From the NCBI RefSeq assembly GCF_008386695.1, contig NZ_VUOC01000004.1, positions 3,414,423-3,478,422 on the forward strand: a stretch of 64,000 nucleotides of DNA, written 5' to 3'. How positions within the stretch are numbered: position 1 is the first letter of the stretch; every line of letters starts with the position of its first letter. This DNA is from Chitinophaga agrisoli (GTDB taxonomy: Bacteria; Bacteroidota; Bacteroidia; Chitinophagales; Chitinophagaceae). The translations under genes were made by a program, and so were the position numbers. The notes beneath the pieces are model-generated. The model was given only the letters and a program-made list of their open reading frames with translations. It ran no database searches and was not told the origin of the DNA. This document shows positions 1 through 10,800 of this stretch, in pieces.

Positions 1-351
1 CGCTACGCCGGTGCACCATTTTCCATCGCCGCCTACGCCGGCCTTATCTGTTACATCTTTAAAATGCAGGTTGCCCTCATTCAGGTAAAGGCGGTTGGCC
101 ACCATATTACCGGTAAAACAGAGATCCGGCAGGCTGTCATTGTTAAAGTCTGCAATGGCTACGCCGCCGCCGTTGTAGATGTACTCAAAGTTGAGCACAT
201 TCAGGCTGTCGGTGTCTGTAATAATATTATTGAAATCGATGCCGGAGCGGGATGCATTGAGTGGTTGGAATAATGTAGGTCTTCGGTTACAGGAGCTGAT
301 AAGCCCTGCTAACATCCACATAAACAACCATAAACGAATGGTGGTTTTCAT
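1..351 (-). CDS. VCBS/FG-GAP repeat lipoprotein, CRTAC1-like (partial, N-terminus only)
   Basis: Only the first 117 residues lie in the window; the frame is open to base 1, so the rest is beyond the left edge. The ATG at 351 starts a lipoprotein signal: positive start, hydrophobic stretch, lipobox LISSC with Cys21. Residues 61-79 (GGGVAIADFNNDSLPDLCF) are a typical FG-GAP/VCBS calcium-loop repeat, followed by NRLYLNEGN, as in Bacteroidota CRTAC1/ASPIC-UnbV proteins that form beta-propellers on the cell surface. It lies 125 bp after the SusD gene on the same strand, with a terminator between, so it belongs to the same neighbourhood but may be expressed separately. Such proteins often accompany SusCD pairs; the ligand is unknown. 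The family call is good; the full architecture cannot be seen. Confidence 0.8.
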   Translation of the reverse strand, partial: MKTTIRLWLFMWMLAGLISSCNRRPTLFQPLNASRSGIDFNNIITDTDSLNVLNFEYIYNGGGVAIADFNNDSLPDLCFTGNMVANRLYLNEGNLHFKDVTDKAGVGGDGKWCTGVA

Positions 352-430
352 TGCCCTTAGTGATTTGTCCCTCAGTGAAGTGGTGTTCCCCTGTACGTGA
401 TGATGTGGCGGCTACAAACCAGGGGTAAAT

Positions 431-454
431 AAAAGAGAGGCACAAGTGCCTCTC
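431..454 (-). terminator. Rho-independent terminator after susD-like gene
   Basis: A perfect 9-bp stem (435-443 with 446-454, GAGAGGCAC/GTGCCTCTC, 2-nt loop) is followed on the minus strand by a T-rich tract (TTTTATTT). It lies about 23 bp past the SusD stop codon. Confidence 0.75.
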
Positions 455-476
455 CTTCCGCCATTCTAAAACCTGA

Positions 477-2234
477 TCAATAATCAGGATTCTGTTTCAG
501 AGCACTAACCCCGTTGGTCGCGCTCAAATCAATTTGCCGTTGCGGTATCGGGTAATAAATATTTTTCGGATCAACAAACCTGGCGCCTCTTAAAAGGCTC
601 ATGATGCCAGATTCGTATGCAATATAAGCATTTATCGCGGAACTTGCCTCTCCCCAGCGCACTAAATCAAAAAATCTGTGTCCTTCCATGGCCAGTTCAA
701 GCTTCCGTTCAAAGTGGACGGCCTTCCTGGCATCGGCCTGTACCGTCCAAGCTGTCTTGTATGTGTTGATCACATAATTGGCAGCCAAACTACCATCCGG
801 TCTTTTTACCCAGGCAGCGGTATCTTTCATAGCCCTTGTACGTACGTCATTTACATATTCCCGGGCTTTTTCCAGGGAACCGATCTCTACTTCGCATTCT
901 GCAGCCCAGAGGAGCACATCAGCATAGCGGATCAGGATGTAATTGATGGCGGTGAGGCCGTTTGTCCAGGAGGAACCGTCTGTGAGGACTTTTTCCTGGG
1001 ATTTGTAATATACATTCTTCTTGGGAGAATAAGGACCACCGTTTGACTGGTCACGAATCCAGGACACGCCCGGGTGGTTGCCCCAATCAAGATAAGGAAT
1101 TCCCCTGCGGCCTACCGTCCAGTCAAGACGAGGATCGAGCGGGCCGGCATCCGGTGTAAAGGCAGCGCCTGCTGCTACGCCCTGGTCGCTCTTTACCTGG
1201 TTGGCGCCCGTGTTATAGGAACCATCCAGTAAGGGCAGCCCGGTAGTGGGGTTGGTGCGGTAAGAGTTCACCAGTTCCTGTGTAGGCTGGAAGAAACCGC
1301 AACATCCGCCCGGCGCACCGGCATCGGAATAAGGGAAATTCAGTATCTGATCAGGATTGGCGTTATTGCCAGCGCCGCCGTCATTAACGGAAGCCTGTAC
1401 AGCAAATATGGATTCTGGGCCGTTCTTTGTGTCTGCGTTGTAATTGTCCGGGAAATGGGTTGCCAGGGCAAATTTGGTCCCTTTGGGATTTACGCCACTG
1501 GCGATAATGGCTTCCAGGAGGGGTTTAGCTTCCGCGTACTTTTTTTCGTACATATAGGCCTTAGCCAGGAAAGCGGCAGCTACCCATTTATTGGCGCGGC
1601 CTATCTGGGCCATGGCATTTGGCAGGGTATCGTAAGCTGCTTTCAGGTCTGCCTCAATTTTTGGCCAGGCGTCATCTGTGTTCGCTACTTTATAATTGCC
1701 GGCTACATAATCGATGGTCTCATCCACGTAAGGGATGTTGTTCCACATCTTCTTGGCTTCCAGGTGATAGAAACCGCGCAGGAAACGGGCTTCGCCCCGG
1801 ATACGGGTACGGTCCTCATCGCTTACATCTGCCAGGGCCAATGCCTTGAGCACATTGTTTGCGCGGGCCACGCCATCGTATACCGCTTTCCATTTCACAT
1901 TATAGAAATCATTGGTAGGCTGTGACTCATATCTTTCGATAGGGTTGATATCTGCCTGGTCACCGGCATTGGAGCCCTTATGCGCATCGCCACCGGCCAT
2001 ACTGCCATACACCCAGTTGGTACAGGACGCCTGCCAGTTGAAGCCGTTGTAGTTGCCGTCCAGCACCGCGTAGGCGCCTATGAGCAGCTCTTCTACCCCC
2101 TTTTTGGTGTTTACATCGGCGTCTCCAAGCTGGCCGATGGGGTTCCTGCTCAGGAAGGATTTTTTACACGCGTAAAAGACCACGCTCACCGTTCCCGCCA
2201 ACAGCAACATCCCTATGATCGCTTTATTTTTCAT
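477..2234 (-). CDS. RagB/SusD family nutrient-binding lipoprotein
   Basis: A 585-residue SusD-like protein, the surface lid and ligand-binding partner of the SusC channel encoded just upstream (125-bp gap). The N-terminus has a lipobox ending FYAC with Cys23, so it should be an outer-membrane lipoprotein. The TPR-rich SusD fold is supported by length, by ARANNVLKALALADVSD and RGEARFLRGFYHLEAKKMW in the N-terminal third, and by the C-terminal ILIRYADVLLWAAECEVEIG, FERKLELAMEGHRFFDLVRW and YPIPQRQIDL, all hallmarks of the family. The pair would import an oligomer with TonB energy. No glycoside hydrolase or polysaccharide lyase lies beside it inside the window, so the substrate cannot be named and need not be a glycan. 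Confidence 0.96.
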   Translation of the reverse strand: MKNKAIIGMLLLAGTVSVVFYACKKSFLSRNPIGQLGDADVNTKKGVEELLIGAYAVLDGNYNGFNWQASCTNWVYGSMAGGDAHKGSNAGDQADINPIERYESQPTNDFYNVKWKAVYDGVARANNVLKALALADVSDEDRTRIRGEARFLRGFYHLEAKKMWNNIPYVDETIDYVAGNYKVANTDDAWPKIEADLKAAYDTLPNAMAQIGRANKWVAAAFLAKAYMYEKKYAEAKPLLEAIIASGVNPKGTKFALATHFPDNYNADTKNGPESIFAVQASVNDGGAGNNANPDQILNFPYSDAGAPGGCCGFFQPTQELVNSYRTNPTTGLPLLDGSYNTGANQVKSDQGVAAGAAFTPDAGPLDPRLDWTVGRRGIPYLDWGNHPGVSWIRDQSNGGPYSPKKNVYYKSQEKVLTDGSSWTNGLTAINYILIRYADVLLWAAECEVEIGSLEKAREYVNDVRTRAMKDTAAWVKRPDGSLAANYVINTYKTAWTVQADARKAVHFERKLELAMEGHRFFDLVRWGEASSAINAYIAYESGIMSLLRGARFVDPKNIYYPIPQRQIDLSATNGVSALKQNPDY

Positions 2235-2359
2235 CCGTTAAGATTTTAATATGTTTGAATGGCCCCTTTTCTTCCTGCCTGCTTTATTTTATCTGCAGCT
2301 CATGCATCGTTGTCAGGGCGCAGACAGGATACTATAGGTAGTCCGTTGAATGTTTATGA

Positions 2360-5300
2360 TCAAAAAGTGGCGCTCAGACCCAGTATAAACTGGCGGGTAA
2401 GCGGATAGTTACCGTAGTCCACACCAAAATTGGTATCCACCCCACTCACCGCAGGGTCCAGGCCCTTGTATTTGGTGATGGTGAATACGTTGGTGGTCTG
2501 TACGTATACTTTCAGTTTTTCCATACCAATTGTCCGCGAGGTATAAGCGGGCAGCGTATAGCTGAGCTGCAGGTTGCGCGCCCGGATATAATCACCGTCT
2601 TCCATATAGTAGGAGTTAGGCTGGGTATTGGTGCTGAAGTTAGATACGTCTTCGAAAATGGGTACGGAAGTGTTCTTATTATTCGGCGTCCAGGAGCTCA
2701 ACACACGGTCGCTGATGGCCTGTCCCGGGAAAGAGGGATAGAAGTCCGTAAACCAGCGGGTGTAGTTGATCACCTTAGAGCCTTGTACCATGTACAGGAA
2801 CAGGTTCAGGTCAAAGCCTTTGTAACCAATGGTGAGGTCCAGGCCGGAGGTGAGGCGCGGGTTGGGATCGCCAAAGAACACGCGGTCATCCGGAGAGATC
2901 CTTTTATCGCCATTCACATCGCGGTATTTAAAGCGGCCGGGAGCAGCGCCATCCTGTATGGGGCTGTTCTTTACATCATTATCATCCTGGAAAAGGCCAA
3001 TCACATCATAACCAAAGAAAGCGGAGATCGGGTGGCCTACTGCGTTACGGGTAAAGGTACCTATACGGGTGGAGCCGAAGCTGTTACCGTCAAAGTAATC
3101 TACGCCTTCCGCCAGTTTGGTGATCTCGTTCTTGTAGGTGGTTAGGGTAAGGTTGGCCTCATAACGCCAGTTCTTGGAGAAGTTACCGCGTTTGATGATC
3201 TGGAGGTCTATACCCTTGTTCAGCATACTGGCTACGTTAATGGTAGGATAGGTCACCTGTCCTAAAGTAGCGGCCAGTTCCGGGTTATAGAGCAGATCCC
3301 TGGTGCGTTTGTGATACCAGTCGAATATGATGTCCATGGTATTGTTGAACAACGTAACATCCATACCGATGTTGGTGGTAACGTTGGTTTCCCAGCGGCC
3401 TTCCGGGTTACCGATCCTGGCTTTGTTCAACCCTTCGAAAGTAGCAGTGTTAGCGCCATCTATAGCATAGGCAGAGAAAGAAGCACTGGCAGCATATAGG
3501 TTATATTGGTTGTTAAGATCTATACGTTGGTTCCCCATCAAACCCCAGCCGCCGCGGATCTTCAGTTCATTGAGCCAGGACACATTACGCAGGAAGTCTT
3601 CCTGGCTGATGCGCCAGCCGCCAGAGATAGCGGGGAAGGTACCATACCTGTTGGCGATACCAAAGTTAGAGGAGCCATCCCTTCTGAGCACAAAACTCAG
3701 CAGGTACCTGTCCAGCAGGGTGTAGTCTATTTTACCAAAGATGGAGAAGATATCGTTACCGGGGCTGCCATCACTGTTGGCAGTACGGCCGGAGGATTGC
3801 GTAGTAGTAAGTGTGCGGTAGTCTACCACATTGGTGAAGGGGTTCAGACCGGTGCCTGCCAGGTTACGGCCGGCGCCATCGCGGATGGCCTCTATGCCTA
3901 CCAGGGCCTTGATATCGTGCATACCAAAGGTATGTTGATAGCGGAGGGTGTTGGTCCAGGTCCAGCTGTAACCATAACCTGCATTTTCGAATAACAGGTC
4001 GTTACCGATGTTCTCAGAGTTTTCGTATGTCTTGGGGGTGATACCATTTGCATAGAAGCTAAACAGGCCGCCACCAAAGCTACTGCGGAAGGTGAGGTCT
4101 TTTAAGATATCTGCTTCTGCATATACGTTACCGAAGATACCGAAGGCATGTCCTTTATTATCTTTTGCACGAGTTTGGTTAGCAACCGGGTTGCTGGGGT
4201 TATTAAACCCTTTAGCTGCGGTACCGGCCCATCCGCCGTTAATATCATAGATGGGTATGAGGGGGTTCATACGATAAGCCAGGGAAATGGCGTTACCCTC
4301 ATCCAGGTTGGTGAGCTGCGGGTTATCCCTAAGCGCTATCTGGAAATTCTCACCTATACGTACCCTGTTCTTAATGGTAAATTCCGAGTTAGCGCGGACG
4401 GTGTAACGTTTAAGGTAAGTGCTCATTACCACACCCTGCTGGTTATAGTAACCCAGGCCCAGGTAGAAGCGGGAATTATCGCTACCGCCAGAGAGGCCTA
4501 CAGAGTGTTGCTGGATGGGCGCTGTGCGGGTCACTGCATCATACCAGTCTGTACCGGCTTTATTGGCCCGTACGATCTGGTAGAGCGCACCTTTATTGGG
4601 ATCGATATTATACAGGCTGGGATCAAGGGCAGGGTCACCTTCGAACAGGCCGGCTTTATCACCTGCCTTGATATAATCAGGCAATACGGGGTTTACGCCG
4701 TTGCCATACTGATCGTTCTTGGGATTGCCATTGGGCTCCAGCTTACCGGCATTGCGTAATGCGCTCCAGGTATAGTCTGCGGTTTGCTGGGGATTCAGGA
4801 CCTTAAACCCTTTACCAGGGTTCTGCCATCCGTAGGAACCATCATAGGTAACCGTTAGTTTACCACGGGTACCGCGTTTGGTGGTGATCACGATCACACC
4901 GGCAGAGGCGCGGGCGCCGTATATAGAGGCGGAGCCGGCGTCTTTCAGTACGGTGGTGGTCTCAATATCAAAGCTGTTGATATTCTCAATACTGAAGGTA
5001 GGCACGCCATCTACGATATAGAGGGGCTCATTACCCGCAAAAGAGGCAAAGCCCCTGATACGTACCAGGCTGGTAGTACCAGGCTGACCGGAAGAAAGCA
5101 CGGTTAAACCGGCAACGCGGCCCTGCAGCTGTTGTTCTGCATTACCGGCCGGTACGGCTACCAGTTCTTTGGCCTTTACCGTGGAAACGGCGCCTACGAT
5201 CTCTTTACGTTGCTGGGTGGTATAACCAGTTACCACCAGTTCGTTGAGTGAGCTGGCAGAGGATTCCAGGCGGACATCAACGGTGGAGCCCTGTCCTACC

Positions 5301-5566
5301 GTCACTTCCAGGGGTTTAAACCCTACAAATGAAACGACCAGGGTGGCGTTGTCAGGCACTGTTAATGAAAAAGCACCATTCACATCGGTGACGGTGCCAG
5401 TGCTGGTGCCTTTAACCTGTACGGTAGCGCCTACTACAGGTTCGCTATTTTCAGAAGACGTAATATGCCCGGAAATTTTCCTGGTTTGGGCAAAGGTGCT
5501 GTTGACTAGGAGTAGAAATAACAGACAACAGCACCATGCCACCAGATTGTGGTAGATTTTTTTCAT
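2360..5566 (-). CDS. SusC/RagA family TonB-linked outer-membrane channel
   Basis: A 1068-residue TonB-dependent outer-membrane channel. Visible in order: signal peptide ending STFAQ; a carboxypeptidase-regulatory-like beta domain at about residues 28-105 (ISGHITSSENSEPVVGATV, GAFSLTVPDNATLVVSFVG); a TonB-box/plug region beginning ELVVTGYTTQQRKEIVGAVS; the SusC plug signature EPLYIVDGVP and ATSIYGARASAGVIVITTK-like stretch (here ASIYGARASAGVIVITTK); then a long beta-barrel to a terminal aromatic residue (LGLSATF). It imports ligand delivered by the SusD-like lipoprotein encoded next on the strand. Upstream lies a roughly 290-bp AT-rich region shared with the divergent TMEM220-like gene, where its promoter should be; I could not pick a convincing -33/-7 pair. 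Confidence 0.97.
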   Translation of the reverse strand: MKKIYHNLVAWCCCLLFLLLVNSTFAQTRKISGHITSSENSEPVVGATVQVKGTSTGTVTDVNGAFSLTVPDNATLVVSFVGFKPLEVTVGQGSTVDVRLESSASSLNELVVTGYTTQQRKEIVGAVSTVKAKELVAVPAGNAEQQLQGRVAGLTVLSSGQPGTTSLVRIRGFASFAGNEPLYIVDGVPTFSIENINSFDIETTTVLKDAGSASIYGARASAGVIVITTKRGTRGKLTVTYDGSYGWQNPGKGFKVLNPQQTADYTWSALRNAGKLEPNGNPKNDQYGNGVNPVLPDYIKAGDKAGLFEGDPALDPSLYNIDPNKGALYQIVRANKAGTDWYDAVTRTAPIQQHSVGLSGGSDNSRFYLGLGYYNQQGVVMSTYLKRYTVRANSEFTIKNRVRIGENFQIALRDNPQLTNLDEGNAISLAYRMNPLIPIYDINGGWAGTAAKGFNNPSNPVANQTRAKDNKGHAFGIFGNVYAEADILKDLTFRSSFGGGLFSFYANGITPKTYENSENIGNDLLFENAGYGYSWTWTNTLRYQHTFGMHDIKALVGIEAIRDGAGRNLAGTGLNPFTNVVDYRTLTTTQSSGRTANSDGSPGNDIFSIFGKIDYTLLDRYLLSFVLRRDGSSNFGIANRYGTFPAISGGWRISQEDFLRNVSWLNELKIRGGWGLMGNQRIDLNNQYNLYAASASFSAYAIDGANTATFEGLNKARIGNPEGRWETNVTTNIGMDVTLFNNTMDIIFDWYHKRTRDLLYNPELAATLGQVTYPTINVASMLNKGIDLQIIKRGNFSKNWRYEANLTLTTYKNEITKLAEGVDYFDGNSFGSTRIGTFTRNAVGHPISAFFGYDVIGLFQDDNDVKNSPIQDGAAPGRFKYRDVNGDKRISPDDRVFFGDPNPRLTSGLDLTIGYKGFDLNLFLYMVQGSKVINYTRWFTDFYPSFPGQAISDRVLSSWTPNNKNTSVPIFEDVSNFSTNTQPNSYYMEDGDYIRARNLQLSYTLPAYTSRTIGMEKLKVYVQTTNVFTITKYKGLDPAVSGVDTNFGVDYGNYPLTRQFILGLSATF

Positions 5567-5859
5567 AACGTGGCTTTATAAAGGCTTTATGTGTGTGAAT
5601 TATTTTTGCAAGATTTTGGTAGTTACTTTCGAGATAACAGCTTTATAATTCCTTTACAACGTGAATTTTGGTTGCGCTAATCAGATTTTGGTTTGTGCTC
5701 AGTGTCTTTATTGTTAACCCAATTTATAACTTTATTTTAACATTTGCAAGTATTTATTTCACATTTTTCAAAAAAACTTCCCTGAGTGCCAACACTCTAT
5801 ATAAATAAAACATAATGTCCGCGCATATTTATAATTTGTGTTAAAATGCTATATACAAC

Positions 5860-6288
5860 ATGAAAGTATTCATGAAAATATTCAACGTTTTCTTTTGCGT
5901 TGTTTTCATTGTATTTGCCGGGCTGCAGTACAATGATCCTGATCCCTATATCTGGATGCCCATCTATCTTTATGCAGCGGTGTTGTGCTGGCTGGCTTCC
6001 CGTAAGAAATTTTACCGGGGCGCTTACCTGATCGGTATTGTGGTGTACCTGGCCTATGCTACTTATCTCTTTTTTGATAAGTATGGCGTAATGGATTGGG
6101 CCACAGAGCATAACGCGGAGAATATTGCGCAGACAATGAAGGCGGGTAAACCCTGGATAGAGGAAACCCGGGAGTTTTTTGGGTTGTTTATATTGATCAT
6201 CGTATTGCTGATCAATCATATATACTCCGGCCAGCGGGATATGAAAAAGCAGCGGAAGCAGGCGATGAAAATGAAAAAGCGGAGTTAG
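5860..6288 (+). CDS. TMEM220-family small membrane protein
   Basis: A 142-residue integral membrane protein with about four hydrophobic segments: IFNVFFCVVFIVFAG, PIYLYAAVLCWLA, YLIGIVVYLAYATYLFF and FFGLFILIIVLLIN. The signature LQYNDPDPYIWMPIYLYAA near residues 22-40 is characteristic of the transmembrane family 220 group, whose function is unknown. The tail is short, basic and cytoplasmic (KKQRKQAMKMKKRS). It is transcribed divergently from the SusC gene and alone on its strand. A methionine at codon 5 (MKIFNVFF) is an equally plausible start. The 281-bp stretch that follows carries short imperfect direct repeats of a TGTCAATGCAGTT type near 6331-6365 and no gene I can support. Confidence 0.8.
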   Translation: MKVFMKIFNVFFCVVFIVFAGLQYNDPDPYIWMPIYLYAAVLCWLASRKKFYRGAYLIGIVVYLAYATYLFFDKYGVMDWATEHNAENIAQTMKAGKPWIEETREFFGLFILIIVLLINHIYSGQRDMKKQRKQAMKMKKRS

Positions 6289-6569
6289 GCAAAAATTTGC
6301 AGCATCGTTTCAAAATAGGTGGGATACGGGTGTCAATGCAGTTGCAATGCAGTGTCAATGCAGTTACCATGCAATAACAAGGCTTTTTCCTCAAACGTTA
6401 TGTAAATGCTGTTATGAAAAAACTGTATACGTTCTCTATTAAGAAAGCCCCTTTTAAAAGAAACCACCCAGCCGGAAAAGCCACACATTAATAATGGTGA
6501 TCATAAATATGCAATGTAGTACCTGGCGGTCATGATAGCGGTATAGTTTTATGGCGTTATAATGACCGT

Positions 6570-7688
6570 CTAGTAATACCTCCCTATCAGCTTATTTTCC
6601 ACGATGGCTTTGCGTAGTTCCAACATGTTAACGGCCCCCTGCTGACGGAACACGATCTTCCCTCCAGGTTCCACCAGTACCGTATAGGGCAAGGCGCCCT
6701 GCCAGGCCGGATCCACCGCTTCTATCAACTGGTATTTATCGCTGCCGCTGTAGAGGTAGTTCTTATTGGACGCTTCCAGCTTTTTTAACTGGGCCAGCGC
6801 TTTGGCCATTTTTTCCGGACTGTCTGTAGTGATGGTAATGAACTCAAAATCACGCTCCCGGTACATACGGTCTGTGTTGATGAACTCCGGCAGCTCCTGT
6901 ATGCAGGGGCCGCACCAGGTGGCCCATATATTAATAAGGCGCAGCTTATCCCCGTCGTTTCTGAGCAGCTGTTTGATACCGGCGGCATCCATGGTATCCA
7001 GGCTTACGGGGCGTTTAGCCCATTCCTCATGGATCTTTTTATTCCACTCATCCTTCCAGGCCCATTTAACGGAGCAGCCAAAGGTTTTCTGTACGGGGTT
7101 AGGCACTTCTTTGTGCGCCAACACCGCGTCTATGGCGCCGCGGATATCTTCCGCCTGCCCTGTTCCGGGTTTTTCCTTACTATCCAGGCGGCCGGAGTAA
7201 CGCAGCTTGCGGGCCTCGTCAAATATAAAGGCATGCGGGGTGGCAATAGGCCCGTAGGCCAACGATACCTGCTGGTTATCCCCATCATACAGATAAGGGA
7301 AATTAAACCCGTGCTGTTTGGCGCGCAGCTGCATCTCCTCGTAGGTATCGCTCATCTCCGTGTAACCCAGTTCTCCCAGGTTCACTGCCTTGGGGCTGTT
7401 GGGCGAGATCACCACTACGGCTACCTGTTTAGGCACATAATCCTTCGTAAGCTGCTTAATGCGCTCCTCATAGGCCTGCGCCGTGGGGCAGTGGTTACAG
7501 CTAAAGACGATAGCCAATACTTTGGCTTTGGCAAAACTGCCGAGGGTATATGTTTTTCCATCTGTGCCTTTCAGGGAGAAAGCGGGCGCCGCCGCGCCGA
7601 TGGATAGTGTTTTGGGCTCCGGGTGTTCCTGCGCCCAGGTGCTGATCGCGCCCAGCAGGAGCAACAGGCAGAATAATGGCTTTTTCAT
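6570..7688 (-). CDS. Secreted two-domain thioredoxin-like protein (peroxiredoxin-like + TlpA-like)
   Basis: A 372-residue protein starting at the ATG at 7688, which gives a clean signal peptide (MKKPLFCLLLLLGAISTWAQ). An in-frame ATG 60 bp upstream would overlap the terminator at 7747-7787 and is less likely. The first domain (about residues 26-185) is a redoxin of the AhpC/TSA-like type with Cys64 and Cys67 in SCNHCPTAQ. The second (about 235-372) is a TlpA/ResA-like thioredoxin with WCGPC (Cys259/Cys262) and a cis-proline stretch GALPYTVLVEP. Both pairs are intact, so it probably carries out thiol-disulfide exchange in the periplasm. The gene lies just beyond the terminator of the ThuA/DUF1080 cluster, whose cytochromes need reduced haem-binding cysteines; a role in their maturation is only a guess. 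Confidence 0.88.
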   Translation of the reverse strand: MKKPLFCLLLLLGAISTWAQEHPEPKTLSIGAAAPAFSLKGTDGKTYTLGSFAKAKVLAIVFSCNHCPTAQAYEERIKQLTKDYVPKQVAVVVISPNSPKAVNLGELGYTEMSDTYEEMQLRAKQHGFNFPYLYDGDNQQVSLAYGPIATPHAFIFDEARKLRYSGRLDSKEKPGTGQAEDIRGAIDAVLAHKEVPNPVQKTFGCSVKWAWKDEWNKKIHEEWAKRPVSLDTMDAAGIKQLLRNDGDKLRLINIWATWCGPCIQELPEFINTDRMYRERDFEFITITTDSPEKMAKALAQLKKLEASNKNYLYSGSDKYQLIEAVDPAWQGALPYTVLVEPGGKIVFRQQGAVNMLELRKAIVENKLIGRYY

Positions 7689-7746
7689 AACTGAAACGGG
7701 GATTGATAAGGTAGAATAAGATACCAAAACTTTCCGGAGTTTGGGC

Positions 7747-7787
7747 ATAAAAAAAGAGACTGTACCAGGCGGTGGTACAGTCTCTTT
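7747..7787 (-). terminator. Strong rho-independent terminator closing the ThuA/DUF1080 cluster
   Basis: A perfect 15-bp stem (7753-7767 with 7773-7787; GACTGTACCA/TGGTACAGTC core) with a 5-nt loop lies 24 bp after the stop at 7812. On the minus strand it runs into a T tract at 7747-7755. It separates the cluster from the thioredoxin gene. Confidence 0.85.
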
Positions 7788-7811
7788 GTAAAAAGTAAAA
7801 TAAATAACTGC

Positions 7812-10800
7812 CTACTTCGTAGTCAATTGCCAGCTTTCGATGCCCAAGGGTGTTTTTTCATTGGGATCTGCGGCCTTGATGCGGAAGTACAGCGTATGTT
7901 GCTTGCCATCAGATACGGGCGTAAAGCTGATCAGGGCTGTATTGCGCTCCGGTGTGATCTTACCGCCGGGGCCAATGGTCACCGTGCCCAGGGAAGTACC
8001 CTGCAGGCCATCCAGCAGCGCTTCTACGGTATAGCCGTACTGGGGCGCCTGCTGCTCACCGTAGCTGATCTCAATACCGCTCACTTCTGTGAGGTCCAGG
8101 TTTTGATAAGCCGCCCAGCCGGTGGTATTAGCAGCCGGTATCAGGAACTTCTTACCATCATCTGTATAGGTGGACACGCCATCTGCTTTGTCGTAATCCC
8201 CTGCCTGGAGTTTAGAGTTGAACAGTTCTACCGCAGCGGAACCAGTGATGGGCTTAATGCCGGGGCCACCTTTATCCGTATAGCTGGCCATCAGGTAAAA
8301 CACGCCTTTGTCCTTGAGGGGGTTGCCCACTGTAGGCTCAATAGCGTTGTTCAGCGGCAGGGATTGCGGCCGTTTGGCATCTGACGCCTGTGACATTACA
8401 TATTCCACGATCTGGTGCGCCTCGCTATTGGAAAGCGTGGGGTGTGCAGACATAGCCGTCTCGCCCCATACGCCGCCACCGCCTTTGATGATCTTATTGG
8501 CCAGGTAATCCGGCGCAGCAGGATCATTCTTATATTTTTCCGCCACCTGTTTAAAGGAAGGCCCGATGGATTTCTCATCCAGTTTATGACAGGTCTTACA
8601 ATCGCCGGCTTCCATGATGTTCTTACCGGCAATAGCGCCGGTGATCACCTGGTGGCCCTGCGGCAGCGCGGCTTTATCCCGGCCTTCCACATACTCTGCT
8701 TTTACAAAGATGTTGGATGCGTCCAGTTTGCCATCTGCAGTAGTACCGTCTTCACGGTCATTTACCGTAACGGTGTAGTGTACCAGCTTGCCCGGGAAGT
8801 AGAACATCTTGTTACCGGTGATGTCTATTTTCACCTCCGGCGTTTCGTTACCGGCGTAGAGGGAAGTGGTGGAGGTGCGGGTACTGGCGCCTTTATCATC
8901 CGTTACCTCTACGGCTACCGGGTATTCGCCGGCAGTGGTGTAGGTGTATTCGATCTCCGGCTCTGTGCTTTCCTTTTTGTCGCCGTTGCCAAAGAACCAC
9001 AGGTACTTCAGCTGGTCGCCATCAGGGTCTACAGATTTTTTAGCGCTCAGTTTTACTTTAAAGGGCAGTCCACCGGTAAGCTTATTTACCGATAATACGG
9101 CTTTGGGCGGGCGGTTGCCACCGTTAAAGTCAATACGGGACAGGGCAGCGTCTGCATTCTTGCTGAACCAGCCATTACCGTATTCCAGTATATACATACG
9201 TCCGTCAGGACCCATTTCCATATCGATAGGCGCATTGAGCTTGGTATGCTCCATGAACGGCTCCATCTTGGAAAAGCTGCCGTCCGGGTTCATGGTCACG
9301 GCTTTGATCCAGCCGCGGATCCAGTCATATATAAACAGCTTATCGTTGTAGTAATCCGGGAAGCGGGTCTCTTTAGGATAGTACTCGCTGTGATAGATAG
9401 GACCCGCCATGGCGTTACGGCCACCGCTGCCCACCTGCGGGAAGTCCGGCGATTTGGCATATGGATACCAGATAAATGCCGGCTGTGCAGGCGGCAGATC
9501 TTTGATACCCGTATTGTTCCTGGAATTATTGACCGGTTTCTCCGGGTTAAAAGCAGGACCGCTTTCGCCGGTGCCATAGTCATATAAACGGTAGGGGTAG
9601 TTATTCCCTACAAACATGGGATAACCAAAGTTACCGGCCTTTTTTGCCTGGTTCACCTCATCGTAGCCACGGGGACCACGGTTGGGATCATCATTATTGG
9701 CGTCCGGGCCTACTTCGCCCCAATAGAGATAACCAGTTTTCTTATCCACGGATATACGGTAAGGGTTACGTGTACCCATGACGTATACTTCCGGACGTGT
9801 TTTAGGCGTACCTGGTTTGAACAGGTTGCCTTCCGGGATGGTATAGCTACCATCAGGGCTTACCTTTATACGCAGGATCTTACCGCGCAGGTCATTACTA
9901 TTGGCGCCGGTGCGGCGGTCATCATATTGCATATGACCGGGACGGTCGTCCAGCGGAGCGTAACCTTTGCTGGTGTATTGCTGGCCGGGCTCGTCAAACG
10001 GCGTACTGTTATCGCCCGTAGAGAGGTACAGCAGTCCGCTGCCGTCAAATGTGAGGGAGCCGCCGGTGTGGCAGCAGATCTGGCGTTGAGAGTACAGCTG
10101 CAGGATGATCTTTTCTGAAGCGGTATCTATTACGCCATTCTCAAATTTAAAACGGGACAGGCGGTTCACTGATGTATCTATGGGGGAATAGTACATATAT
10201 ACGTAGTGGTTATTCTTAAAGTCCGGATCCGCGGTAATACCCAGCAGACCTTCTTCCGCATTTACGTTAGGCACATCTGTCTTGTGATATACCCTTAACG
10301 CGCCTGCCTGGAAGATCTTTTTGGTAGCGGGATCCCAGTACAGTATCTCGCCGCGGCGCTGTACCACCAGGATGCTCAGATCCGGCAGCACGGCCATTTC
10401 CGTAGGCTCAAAGAATTCGCCGGCAACCAGTGTTGTTTTGGTAAAGCGGTCTTCTTCCGGTACGCGCAGCGTAGTAGCTTTTGCGTAGTCCAGCATACGG
10501 TTACCGCCTATGGCATATTGAATGCCGCCCAGGATATGTTTCAGGTAAGTAGCTTCGGTGTAGCTTTCATCTGTATGGCCCAGCTCTGTGTAGAAAGCGC
10601 GGCCGCCATCGAAATCATGGTACCAGCTAATGGGATGATCGCCCATGGTGCCGCCCTGGTAGGTCTTTTCATCTACCGTGATCAGTACATGGGTGGTTTT
10701 ATTCAGCTTCTTGAAATTATACCACTCGTCAGTATGCTCCCATTTTTCCGGCAGGTCTTTGGTGGCGGCAAAGGTTTTATCCTTTACCGTTAGCGTGGCC

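Noticed and set aside
7689-7748. Upstream in-frame start for the double-thioredoxin protein
   Set aside because: It would put coding sequence into the terminator stem at 7753-7787 and hide the signal peptide that begins at 7688.
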